Assembly: GCA_903813345.2 (NCBI GenBank)
Contig: CAIIXF020000007.1
Coordinates: 36,052,538 to 36,116,537 of the forward strand
Direction of reading: 5' to 3'
Source: Owenia fusiformis
Taxonomy: Eukaryota > Annelida > Polychaeta > Sabellida > Oweniidae
Length of the DNA: 64,000 bases
The notes beneath the pieces were generated by a model. It had not been told where the DNA came from and did no database searches. It was given only the letters and a program-made list of their open reading frames with translations. Made by a program: the position numbers and the translations under genes. Of this stretch, positions 22,655-33,853 are shown in pieces; the stretch's first letter is position 1; the number at the start of each line of letters is the position of its first letter.

Positions 22655-24780
22655 TACAGGGTGGGCCAAAAAAACCACCCCCCTAGCCATTACTTCTGAT
22701 AAATATTTATTTTTTAACAAGTACACCAACAATGATTTATCATTTTAAAGATAATTTAATTTGCAACAAAATGATATATAATAGCACCATTTTCAACAAC
22801 CCCATATAGAAATATAACCCATTGTGTGACATGGGGGTCTAAAAACACCTTTTCATTTTTCATCGATTTTGCGAACAATAGCCTATTTCTACCAAATTTT
22901 ACTGTTCAGTTAAAAATTGCAACATTGTCATGAGTCTTTCATAATTGGATATCATATATTGTTTTCATTCAGTTTTTGAAACATGCATGCTCAATGAACA
23001 TGTGTATGCTGATAAAACAAATTCATTTCTTCTTCAATCTGTCCAAATATGGCTCAATAGACCCCCCCCCGACCCATCCTCTGATTGGATTATTCGCTTA
23101 AAACGCGGAAGCCATTGGTTGATGGCATAATTGATGGATGGATGTGGAAGTACCATTCAACTGCTACATATTCTTTCTTTTAGTTCCTCTACATCCCTGA
23201 TAAGCTGGGTATCTTTAAATACCAACTGTTCTAGATGCCCCCAGGTATAGTTATCAAAATTATTGGCATCTGGACTGCAAGAAGTAAGCCATTTGTCCAG
23301 GCTAGAGATGGTGTCATTTCGAATCTCCAAAAACTCCTGGGAAGCATTGGACCTGTGTGATGAAGCACTTTCCTATCAGAAAATGAAATTTCTTTCACAT
23401 GTTTTTTATATTCTTGAGGAGTCCTTTTTAACACCTCATGTCATTAACATTCAGAGTATATTTTTGCTCCTGGTTCAACAAAAACAGGGCCTATATGGTG
23501 TTTCCTTTTTGGGAAACACCTAGAGGACATCACTACCCTTTCAGAAAAATGTCATCTTGATTTGAGTAGCCTTTTGTCCCAAATGTCCCTATTCTTGCTT
23601 ATTGATATATAGAGTCTATCCTGTTGATTACATGTACAGTAAAACCTGTCTAATCCGAACACCATTGGGACCGGATAAAAGCGTTCAGATTAGGAGGTTT
23701 TCACATTTTAAGGTTTTTGCATTCGCAATATTCCGGATTCTGAAGAAATATGAACACATTCTCAGTAAATATTTATAGTTTTTTTGACAACATAGCTTTA
23801 TGGCATTCGGGAAATTTGAAAACTAGATTTAAATGAATCTAGTCATGCTGGAAAGCCCCATTAGGAATGACACCATTCAAGATTTTTTCCCAAAGTTTTG
23901 ATATAATGACAATATTTGAGCAATTTTGTACGAAACATCAGAAATTTTATGAAAAGTGTTCAGATTAGACAGGTGAATTTTTCAAATATGACTGTTCACT
24001 GTTCAAATTGGGAGGTGTTCACATTTCAAGGTTTTTTTAACATGGGAGTCAACGGGAGGAAAAAATGGGACCGAAAAAAAGTGTTCAGATTGGGAGGTGT
24101 TCGGATTAGCCAGGTGTTCAGATATACAGGTTCTACTGTATATTACTTGGGGCATTTAGAACAGTTGGTCTCTGAAGATCACTAGCCTATCAGGGATGTA
24201 GACAAACTGAAAGAATGAATAATTAGGAGTTTGATGGTACTTGAACAGAGATCCATCAATTATACCAATGGGTTTTGCGTCTTTAGCGAATAATCCAATC
24301 TGAAGCTGAGTCCGGGGGGTGCATATTGAGCCATATTTGGACAGACTGAAGAAGAAATGAATTTGTTTTATAAGCATACACATGTTTATTGAGCATGCAT
24401 GTTTCAAAAACTGAATGAAAACAATATATAATATCCAATTATGAAAGACTCATGACAATGTTGCAATTTTTAACTGAACAGTTAAATTTGGTAGAAATAG
24501 GCTATTGTTCGCAAAATCGATGAAAATTGAAAAGGTGTTTTTTGACCCCCATGTCACATAAATGGTTATATCTCCAGCCAGGGTTGTTGAAAATTGTTCT
24601 ATTATATACCATTTTGTTGAAAATTAAATTATCTTTAAAATGATATATCATTGTTGGTGTACATGTTAAAACATGAATTTTTATCAGTGGTAAAAATCCA
24701 TTTTCTATAGTAAGGAGACATTTGGCTTGCTTTTTAGAACTTTTTGTTAGCTCTGATACTGTCAACACCAATTCCAATTA
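22655..24780. mobile_element. large foldback element with nested insertion
   Basis: Arms of about 500 bases (22720-23225 and 24172-24664) are reverse complements with scattered changes, for example gtccaaatatggctcaatag and its partner, and tacaccaacaatgat and its partner. The left end near 22661 reads cagggtgggccaaaaaaacc. The loop holds the pogo-like element at 23637-24138. No transposase frame is seen. Confidence 0.75.
23637..24138. mobile_element. pogo/Tigger-like MITE
   Basis: The ends CAGTAAAACCTGTCTAATCC and GGTTCTACTG, with internal CGAACACC and repeated gtgttcagatt phrases, match the style of pogo-type terminal repeats. TA flanks both sides (23635-23636, 24139-24140). It has no coding capacity. 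Confidence 0.75.
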
Positions 24781-25086
24781 AGTGTAAAAAAATTTAGCAA
24801 GTTTCAGCCATGGTAATTTTTCAAAAATAACATGTCAGTGAAGCATCAAAATGTAACAGTTCATACACTAGCCAACCATAAGTAATCTAATTAGTCTTTT
24901 TAACTAATATGTGGTTGAAACAAAAGTGTAAAACAGGGTTTTCTTATATTAATTTTACGAAATTAATGTCGATTTGAATTGAAGTCAATGTGCCTATTTG
25001 TAGTGTTTGGAAATTAAATTGTCATACACGAATAACTTATGAATAATTAATCACATGTTAGTCTGAATAATGACATGGTTACAATG

Positions 25087-26945
25087 GCTATAGTCAACCA
25101 ACATCTAAATAATGACTCCCAGGCAATAACTTGAATTAAAATTTCATATATAGCCTACTAACAAATTGTTCCAACTACTTTAATCGTCCCATGCGGTAAC
25201 CATATTGTGCGTCACAGTAAAGGCACTTGATAGCAAAAACGACGAGGCGTAAACACGCGAAATGTCACAACCTGCTATTTGTTACAGCTAGTAGCATTAA
25301 GTGCATTCATTGTTTCGATATCCTTATTTGGTTCGTTCTATTCTACATTTACCAATCATATAGTAGTATACAAGTATAAATATATATTTTTCCACGAAAT
25401 ATTGGCAATGCGCTTTCATCGACCGCCTCGTGCCTGGTACATTGGCCACATACGTATAATGATGAACATTGATTAAATTCACTATACTTTTCTCAAAACC
25501 CAAATACCCTGGAGATCATTTCGTTCGTATCCAATAAAACGGTCAATAACCTCGAAATTTGCAGTTAAATGTTTGAGTCTACTATGTCCATACCTCCTCA
25601 AAGCATTAAACTGCAAGTAGGATGTCTCTTTATGTGTCTCTGGAAGTCCGAGAATAAATAATCCCCCCGGTTTGAGCATGCACCAAACCTGTGCAACAGC
25701 TTCCAGATCCCCATATGGATTCAGAGGGTCTCCATAGCGACCTAATCCAGAATGCTCAATTGATGAATACGATAATGCAAAATCGAACTCTTGAAAACTA
25801 CCATTTGCGTATTTTTTTGCCATATCATATGGGTGGATTTTGGTTATGTTAGGATGAAGGAACGGATTATTGTTGTATTCAAGTGTTGTCATGTGTTTTG
25901 CACCAGCAGATAATGCCAATGCTTCAAGCCAGGGTGATTGGGATCCAATCACAACTCCACGCTTGTTACTTATTTCATCTTTATATGCGTCAATTGACTT
26001 TTTAGGCTGAGGTACCTCATATGTCCCAATAATCTTCCCAGCCCTATCATCCTTTATTAGTTGTTCAATTGCTTCCTTTGAAAAATATTTCTCTCTGTTG
26101 ACCTTTGATATTGACTTCTTGTCATTAATGTACCAATAATTCTTATTAGGAAGCTCCCCATTTTGGGTAAACTCATCATATAATTCTGCAGGGATTTTCT
26201 TTGGTGGTACCTTTGGAGTTGCTGGATTGAGTGCCATACGTTTCATCATCGAACCACACTTGACATTTTTCCGGATAAATGGATAGTATTTCCCCTTCTC
26301 CTCGTCCTTAACTTTATAGCTACAGATCTCACCACACTCTAAAGTAGGCTCATCAGGTTCTGGATAAAGAAAAATAGCATGTATAATACATGAACAAAGG
26401 GTTCAATAGAATCAATTTAAAGAAATTCTTTTTGGGGGATCGAGAGGGCAGTGAAAGATGTGCGCCTCACCGGAAAATTTTTCTAGTTCAAGATGCTGTC
26501 TGGTTATCTCACTGAACGAAAGCCGTCCGTCCATTCATTTGTCCGGGCGATAACTCAAATACCGGTTGACGGATTAGATTTTAATTTTATAGGCTTTTGC
26601 CTTAGGGGGATATAATCTCTGCTTAAGAAGGAATATTCAATGTGGCCGCTCAATTTAAAGTGGCCACCATTTTTCGTAAATAATGAAATCACTCAAGAAG
26701 AAATTTTCAAGATGGCTGCTGAGTTTCAAAATGGCCGCCATTTTTCGTAAAAAACAATCTTAAATAACTCAAATACCAGTAGACAGATTTGGTTCAAATT
26801 TAATATGCTTATACCTGGGGACAAGAAGAGATTTTCAAGATGGTCCTTATTTATCAAAACATGTTTCGGTCAGTGGGATTTGCTACTCCTTGGAGTTGTT
26901 GTTTTCCAGTTATTTATGGGCATTTTTAATATATTTGAGTAAATA
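25087..26945. repeat. segmental duplication, copy 1
   Basis: The sequence from gctatagtcaaccaacatct to ttatgggcatttttaat recurs in direct orientation at 49692-52854. It includes the whole DUF268 exon 2, its splice acceptor and about 600 bases of intron. Confidence 0.9.
25482..26359 (-). CDS. DUF268 gene, exon 2 (main domain)
   Basis: The exon starts after the acceptor ttatccag (complement of 26360-26367) with AA completing a split GAA codon, and ends at TAG 25484-25482. It encodes 291 full codons. Its first conserved block is PDEPTLECGEICSYKV, upstream of the first ATG of the open frame, which shows that a further exon is needed. Confidence 0.88.
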
Positions 26946-29900
26946 TGATTTCTGGGCACTTTTAAAGTGTTTATATTAACAAATCACTGGTACTCACCTG
27001 ACGTATCGTCAGCGTAACAAGATGGATGATCTTCCGGGATTCATTTTCGGTAAGATATTTTTATTTCTCGATTTTAAACCACATGTAAGTCAAGTTGTGG
27101 ACAATAATTTAGCTCAAAGTTGAGGAAGATAGTCTAATTTGAGAATATGCAGGCGGTTCTATGTTTGGTATATTAACGAAGACGTAATTCACATATTTAG
27201 TCCCTCGTTTTTGTTACGCTGACGTAAGATCAATGTTACGCAGATGAAGGTGTGACTTGGAGCTGTTGTTACGTTGACGAACCATATAAACGTTGGCGTA
27301 TATTGGGCAACAATCATGAATATATAGTTCAACTATTTCAGAGAGTCCTGAAAGTTCTAAAATCACGAGGGTGATGCACTGAGCGTTCTTTAAGTTGTAC
27401 TCAAACCATTTTACTCGGTTTAGTTATGCCATCTTTATGATAGTGAACCATCAACAATTCCAAAAGTTCATTTTAACATGATATTAGTCATATAAAGTCA
27501 GTACATGTCTGTTTTTCATACCACAGGTAATAATAAAAGCAGCAAAGCATAGCATAGCATTGTACTGCACTGAATAGTATAGCATTGTATTGTATTTTAT
27601 TGTATTGTATTGTACTGCATTGTATTTTATTGCACTATATTGTTACTGTACTCTATTGCATTGTATTTTATTGTATTATATTGCACTGCATTGTATTGCA
27701 TTGTATTGTATTGCACTGTATTGTATTGTCTTGAATTACACTGTATTGCATTGCACTGCATCACATTGTATTGCACTGCATTTTATTACACTGCATTGTA
27801 TTTTATTGCACTGTATTGTACTGCATTGTATTGTATTGCACTACACCACATTGCATTGCACTGCGTTGTATTGCAATACACTACACCACATTGCATTGCA
27901 CTACATTGTATTGCAATACACTACACCACATTGCATTGCACTGCATTGTATTGCAATACACTATATTGTATTGCACTGCACTGCATTGTATTGCAATACA
28001 CTACACCACATTGTATTACACTGCATTGTATTGCAATGCACTATATTGTATTGCACTGCACTACATTGTATTGCACTACACTACATTGTTTTGTATTGCA
28101 TTGCATTGTATTGCATCGTATTGCACTGTATTGTATAATATTGTATTGTATCATATTGCACTTCTTTTTATTGCATCATATTGCACAGCATTGTATTGCA
28201 TCATATTACACTGCATTTTATTGCATCATATTGCACTGCATTGTATTGCATCATATTGCACTGCATTGTATTGCATCATATTCCGTATTTACCTGCGTAT
28301 TGCACTGCATTGAACTGCAATGTATTGTATTGCACTGCATTGTATTGTATTGCACTACACCACATTGTATTGCACTGCATTGTATTGCAATGTACAACAT
28401 TGTATTGCACTGCACTACATTGTATTGCACTGCACTACATTGTTTTGCATTGCACTGCATTGTATTGCATCGTTTTGCACTGTATTGTATTGCATCATAT
28501 TGCACCGCATTGTATTACATCATATTGCACTGCATTGTATTGCATCATATTGCACTGCATTGTATTGCATCATATTCCATATTTACCATTTCAGTTACAG
28601 TTTTATTACATAAAATGTTATTCATAATATAATAATTTTCACTTAAAAGATGTGAAATGGCCCAAAATAATATATTTTTAATGGAACCCTTTGCAAGGGC
28701 CACTTCTGTTTGTGACAGTCGGTAATATGGATTGTCACCCCTACAACAATACAACACTTAAAATTGATGTGCGTTCAATAGCACTAAGCTTGTTAATATT
28801 CCCTGAATGATATTGGAAGTAACTCAAATATCCGTTGATCACTTCGAAAAAGGCAGCATTCATTAGGTTCAATGTTATCTAGTATGAGTGAGTGTTCTGA
28901 TTTGCTATGCGTGAATTATTTTTTAGTCAATAAGATAATTTCATAAGCGGGGAAGGGGGGCGAATCTTTCTATTTGTTGTCAACAATAAATTACATAGAG
29001 CAAATCAACACTTGCTAACTTTTGTTATGTGAGAGAGGGAAGAAATTGGACCATTAAGAAAATACTTTTCGCATTTCCCCAACTGTCGATGATTGGATCT
29101 CTTGAAAAATTAAATTGCTTCCCCACGTTTCGACCCGTGCATAACAGGAGGTCCTCAGGCCAAGACAACGCTCTATCAATAACGCTATCAGATCATCCAA
29201 AAATATTTGAGCCTCTAATGAATTAAATTGTGAATAGGATGTCAGTTTTGTATTAATATTGGAATGGAATGGAATGCATATATTATAAGAATATATATGA
29301 GAATTATTACAAGATTTTGATTCATTATCTCAGCTTTCAGCTTTACAAATGCCCCGGGCACATGCCACAAATCTATGAGCCTGGATCTGGAGCTTTCGAT
29401 ACCCCATGATATTCCAAAGATCAACACTTTCCCTTCGTCAGCGTTACAAAGTGTCTTCGTCAACGTCACATAAGCAATACTCATGCAGATCGTCAACGTT
29501 ACAAAAGCGAGGGACTTAATATGTGAATTGCGTCTTCGTTAATATACCAAACATAAAGCCGCGTGTATATTCTCAAACTAGACTATCTTCCTCAACTTTG
29601 GGCCAAATAATTGTCCAAAACTTGACTTATAAGTGGTTTAAAATCAAGAAATATAAATATCTTAACGAAAACGAATCCCGGAAGTTCTTCAATCTTGTTA
29701 CGCTGACGTATTTCTCTTTTTATGTGCAAGGGGCAACCCCCTCATTTGACAAGTTCAAAATGTTATTTGATTATTTCTTTGCACTTCAAATGTAATTAAC
29801 ACAGGCTGGTATCGAAAGATTTGTCCGCTGTGACGGAGCATGCTATTTTTCATAAAAACACTAAGAATGCTTCACGATTCATTTTTTAACTCATATGTTT

Positions 29901-31989
29901 CGTTATATCAAAGATAATTACCTACTCCCTGCAATGGATATATCATTTGCGTGTAACCTTCACTTCTGTTTGAAGTCCAATAACGCTAGGAGTAAAATCT
30001 ATTGAAAACGGCGCCAGAGTATCAAACTCTAAAATGTACCATTTCTTGTTTAACTTTTTAATGGCATGATATAGTGATACGATAATATTAACATATGTTT
30101 TCACCATAAGTCTGAATTTATTAATGAGATATTAATGCATTGGGTCTTTTTAATGTTTTTATAAAAAATAATATTAATATTTTTTGTCCGCTGTGACGGA
30201 GCATTTTCACAGTTCACATTTGCAACTGCTCCGTCACAGCGGACAAAAAAAATCAAATATTATTTTTTATAAAAGAATTAAAAAGACCAAATACATCAAC
30301 ATCTCATTTATACCTTCATAGTTATGTTGAAACCATGTGTAAATATTATCGTGTCACTATATCGTGCCATTAGAAACTTAAACAAGAAATGGTACATTTT
30401 GAAGTATGATACTCCGGCGCCATTTTCAATAGCTTTTCTTCCCAGCGTAATTGGACTTAAATATTCAAACAGAAGTGAAAGTTACCCGCAAATGAAATAT
30501 CCATTGCATGCAGTAAGTAATTTTGTATGGTATAACGAAACATATGAGTTAAAAAATAAATCGGGAAGTATTCTTAGTGTTTTTATGAAAAATAGCATGC
30601 TCCGTCACAGCGGACAAATATTTCGATACTAGCCTGTGATTAATGGAACTGAATAAAAATATTTCAACTGCTTTGTTTTAAGGGGATGCCTGAACTGGAT
30701 GGTTTTACAAATTTTTAAGATGCCTTTTCTGGACAAAAAATCACTTTTCATGGAGAGGTCGAGAAGTTGTGGTTCCTCTCTCTCTCGGAAATTTGATCAA
30801 TCCAAGATACTAAAATTTGTTGGTGATTTATGAACACTTTTAGAGTGTTTGACAATAAATAAAACTGGGAGAAAACAAAGACAAACTGGGAGGGGTGCCA
30901 AAGGGGGAGCAATGATACCCCCCCCCCCCCCCCAATAAAAAACGTTGATCATTTCAAGGTGCTATTTGATGATGTTTGGACACTGTCTAAATAAAATAAA
31001 TTGTTTTTTTGGTAGAGCGGGGGTGGTCCACTTTCTCTAGAAAAATGTTACATTTCCAAGAATTTTACATTTCCATTTTCCAAAAGTGTAAGAGTCAATT
31101 AAGAATTAGAAAAGAAATTGAGAAGAAGATATATTTTTAGTTGAAGGGAGCAAAATGTGATGAGTATTAGAATGAGTTTCTGAGATATGGCTCTATTTGC
31201 ATTATTTGTTAATAGCCCCTTGTAGTGAGGCAGAAATATTGGAACCAATCGTTTTCTTCGGATTACAATGTTTTTTAAAACTTTTCAAGGGTTGGGACCT
31301 CTAAACCGCCGGATGTCGGAGAGGTACCATTGGACAACTCTTTATACAGCAATTTTTATAAAAATAAAAATATCCATATATTCTTCAGATTAAGAATCAT
31401 TAATAGTGCTCTTTTACTGTTGCTATAGCTATGGATTAAGATCAAGCATTATACTAATCTAATTCCTGAATATTTCAAGGCTATGTTTTTATAAGTGCCA
31501 GAGACAAAGGTCGCTTTTAGTACCCCTTGTAGATATTATTAGGGGTTGTGAAATATACTCTGGAGAGAGTTGCCCAAGAGTGCCCGATCTTCATGCTGAA
31601 AAGTTTTAAAAAATAATCCGAAGAAAGCCTTCAAGTTTCTGCCGGACTCCGTAAGTTGTTCTTGAGAACACATATGGAGAGACGTTAAACGTGAACAGAT
31701 TCTGAATTTTAGAATTGTCTTTAATTTCTCAAATAACATTTTCTAATGAAAAGGCATAGAGCTGAATCGAACCCATCATGCATCGCATAGATCTCTAACT
31801 AGCTGTGTTCGAAAAATAATGAATATAGTTACCGCTTGTAATAATGCGTTGTATTTTCCGAATTACTATCTCTTTTGCATTTTCCAGTTTAGTCGGGAAT
31901 CTCGAATAACTCCAATATCCTAAACATGTCAAAAAGCATACCAGAATTAGAAAATAAAATTTAGTCGATGACTGACTTAAGAAACTCAT
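25482..31989 (-). CDS. DUF268 family protein, type II membrane form (2 exons)
   Basis: Exon 1 (31989-31833) and exon 2 (26359-25482) join as TCA...ATTACAAGC-G|AA-CCT, both in one frame and with GT donor and AG acceptor, giving 344 residues. Residues 1-52 hold a short cytosolic tail and one membrane helix (FYFLILVCFLTCLGYW). The luminal part has GVVIGSQSPWLEALALSAGA, EYNN, the family signature SYSSIEHSGLGRYGDPLNPY and CMLKPGGLFILGLP, typical of DUF268 (PF03269 by recall). The layout resembles a SAM methyltransferase-like fold, but the family's reaction is not known to me. ATG 31989 has A at -3; an in-frame ATG at 32046 would add 19 residues. The 5.5 kb intron is full of mobile elements. A broken duplicate lies at 50.2-50.9 kb. 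No transcript evidence is available. Confidence 0.8.
27545..28575 (+). repeat. TTGTATTGCACTGCA pentanucleotide-derived array
   Basis: About 1 kb of degenerate 5-base units (attgt, attgc, actgc) in 15- to 20-base higher units. Because stop codons are rare in this composition, several frames stay open for up to 340 codons on the + strand. The encoded Cys/Ile/Leu/Tyr/His repeats are artefacts. Confidence 0.92.
28640..29423 (-). repeat. repeat family A (SINE-like, tRNA-related segment), uninterrupted copy
   Basis: This 784-bp unit recurs in opposite orientation at 40898-41321 plus 48486-48868. On the minus strand a tRNA-like stretch lies near 29130-29225 (ttggtagagcgttgtcttgg type A-box region, then a GGGTCGAAA-like B box). 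It contains the intact target site AATCAA at 29003-29008 that is split in the other copy. Confidence 0.75.
29800..30639. mobile_element. foldback MITE, TTAA flanks
   Basis: Nearly the whole 840 bp is an inverted repeat centred near 30215. Arms start cacaggctggtatcgaaaga and end with its complement. The motif tttgtccgctgtgacggagc occurs at both outer ends and again on each side of the centre. TTAA flanks at 29796-29799 and 30640-30643 suggest a piggyBac- or Kolobok-type target, with a one-base offset at the right end. Neither strand codes. Confidence 0.7.
31247..31629. mobile_element. diverged compact copy of the 56-60 kb foldback family
   Basis: The ends aatcgttttcttcggatta and taatccgaagaaa match the outer ends of the element at 56111-59992. 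Here the two arms meet around 31400 with no large loop. It lies in the DUF268 intron, just downstream of exon 1. Confidence 0.65.
31833..31989 (-). CDS. DUF268 gene, exon 1 (signal anchor)
   Basis: ATG at 31989 opens 52 codons ending ...VIRKIQRIITS plus one G before the donor GTAACT. The phase fits exon 2 exactly. A single hydrophobic helix near the N terminus, followed by a charged stem, is the usual anchor of a Golgi or ER luminal enzyme. The link to exon 2 is an inference from phase, orientation and topology. Confidence 0.6.
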
Positions 31990-32084
31990 ACTGGCTGCTT
32001 TTTTCCACGCAGTTATAGTATGTGATTCCGCCTGAATTCTCAACATATGCGCTACATGGGACGCTAAGTGATTGGTACCTCTCA

Positions 32085-33500
32085 CTGCCCGGAATTTTAT
32101 CTGGGTAACCCGGAATTTTACCCCCTAACCCGGTTAAAAAGTTCTAAACCCGGAAAAATCATCAAAAATTTAACGAAAATTATTTTTAATTGCCCGGAAT
32201 AAAATTGAACAAAATTGACGAAATTTTGCAGCCCGGAAAAATTACGGTGAATGTTCTATGTGCGAATGCTGCCACTTTTGCAAAAAGTATCTCTCCTTTT
32301 TGGACCCGGTTACTAAGAATAAATGACGAAATATTTTCGCAGACCAACATCATTACGTTCAGCTTTTACCATATGAATTAGCTAGCCACAGAGTATGTAG
32401 CACATCATTAGAATCAAACGTTCAGGTATAAATTAAATGTCCCATCGATTGCCAGAATATTGTGGAAATGCTGACTGATAACATAACATACGTTTTTTTG
32501 TTATGATTCGAAATAGTTAGCCACATATACAGTACACCATTAGAAAGCTTATTTTGTTTTCTTTAATCTCCTTTCAAGCAGAAGTGGCGATCGTTTAGGG
32601 ATTCATTGAATGTAACACATTGAACTTTAATAATCATAGATGACATTTACGTTTATTCCAGACTGACACTACATGAGTGTACAAGCACCTTATCATTATT
32701 AATCATTATGAATTAAGACATATATTCCAAATCATTACACATATTTCGTCAAGAAATAAAGTCCAATGCGTAACATGCATGCTTGATATTCTCTTAACGT
32801 TTGATTTAATTCTGTTTAAAATTAGTTTGAAGAAGAAGGTTTGATTTCAATCTGGAATAATTGAGACAGAAGAGTATAATATAGGCTCTCTAGTGGTATA
32901 CTGTATGTAAGGCTAGCTATTTCAATTCATAACAAAAAAGCTTCACTAGCGTTGTCAGAGTGCGTTTCATTTGATTTCTCACTCCCCGAAGGTTTCAATT
33001 CTGGTATTATTTTTATTTTTATTTATTTATTTAGATATACACTTTTTTAACAGTGGCACTCTTACATTAAGGTGCATCTAATCGAAAGTATCCACAATGC
33101 CATGTTGGTTAAAAACGGAACATTTTATCAAACTAAAATGAGTCTTAAAAAGAATTAAAACATAGGTATGTTAATATTTACTTAAAATCTTATTTAAAAA
33201 GCTTTTTACTAAAGAGTTACTAGAACACCATATTCGTGCCCCCCAAAGATGTATGCCTCATCTTACAGTAACCACTTCAGTTTTGTGTCAGTTGGGGCGC
33301 TAAAGAATATCCCTGTTAAATGTATGGGAATTTTATCCTCAAGTATTTTATAAAATTTGGTATAATGGAGATAACAGTATCAAACAGCTTAATTTAATTC
33401 AATTAAAAAATACAAACTCGGATTTTTTATTCAAATTCAACCGGGATCTTTTTTCAAACAACCTGGATAACCCGGATTTTCTAAGTGATCAACCCGGAAT
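32085..33500. repeat. CCCGGAATTTTA-type repeat with inverted ends
   Basis: Multiple copies of cccggaattttatctgggta-like phrases at 32086-32235 are answered by ggataacccggattttctaa and cccggaatttc at 33440-33505. The interior is anonymous AT-rich DNA. A possible transposon. It also overlaps the 5' flank of the DUF268 gene. Confidence 0.4.
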
Positions 33501-33853
33501 TTCAAAATATTTATGTTGAGAAGTATGTGTAGACATAAACGACTACATCATCGCAGTACGTTATTTTTTCAATATCTATTCTTAGTGAACAAATAGAAAT
33601 CAATGACTTCGTCTCGCTAACGTTCCAATACACTGTTTGAAAGCTGACATTCGATATTTGGTGGTTGCAAATGATTAATTGCACATGATATGAAACTAAG
33701 CAGTTGTAACAATAACCAAAAACATGATGTTTTGGATAATCCATAGTCACTTCAAGTATATGTTTAACTTAATTGTATATCATTGACAAGATGCTATACA
33801 GATGCTCTTTCTAAATTCTTTCTTTTAAATCAATTCTTTAAAATTAATTTTAG

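Larger units (their letters stand above)
27006..29708. mobile_element. family B inverted-repeat element, expanded form
   Basis: The arms at 27006-27230 and 29480-29708 match the two arms of the compact element at 655-1126 (TCGTCAGCGTAACAAG, attaacgaagacg, tctcaaactagactatct). The right arm ends CTTGTTACGCTGACG followed by TA, and TA precedes the left arm. Between them lie a pentanucleotide array and a copy of repeat A. It occupies the DUF268 intron. Confidence 0.65.

Noticed and set aside
27590-28632. Open frames of 180-340 codons rich in Cys, Ile, Leu, His and Tyr
   Set aside because: They arise from a pentanucleotide array lacking stop codons; several frames on both strands are open at once and none has protein-like composition.
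29029-29226. 65-codon frame repeated at 41098-41364
   Set aside because: Both copies are repeat A read in the antisense direction to its tRNA-like part; no protein signature.
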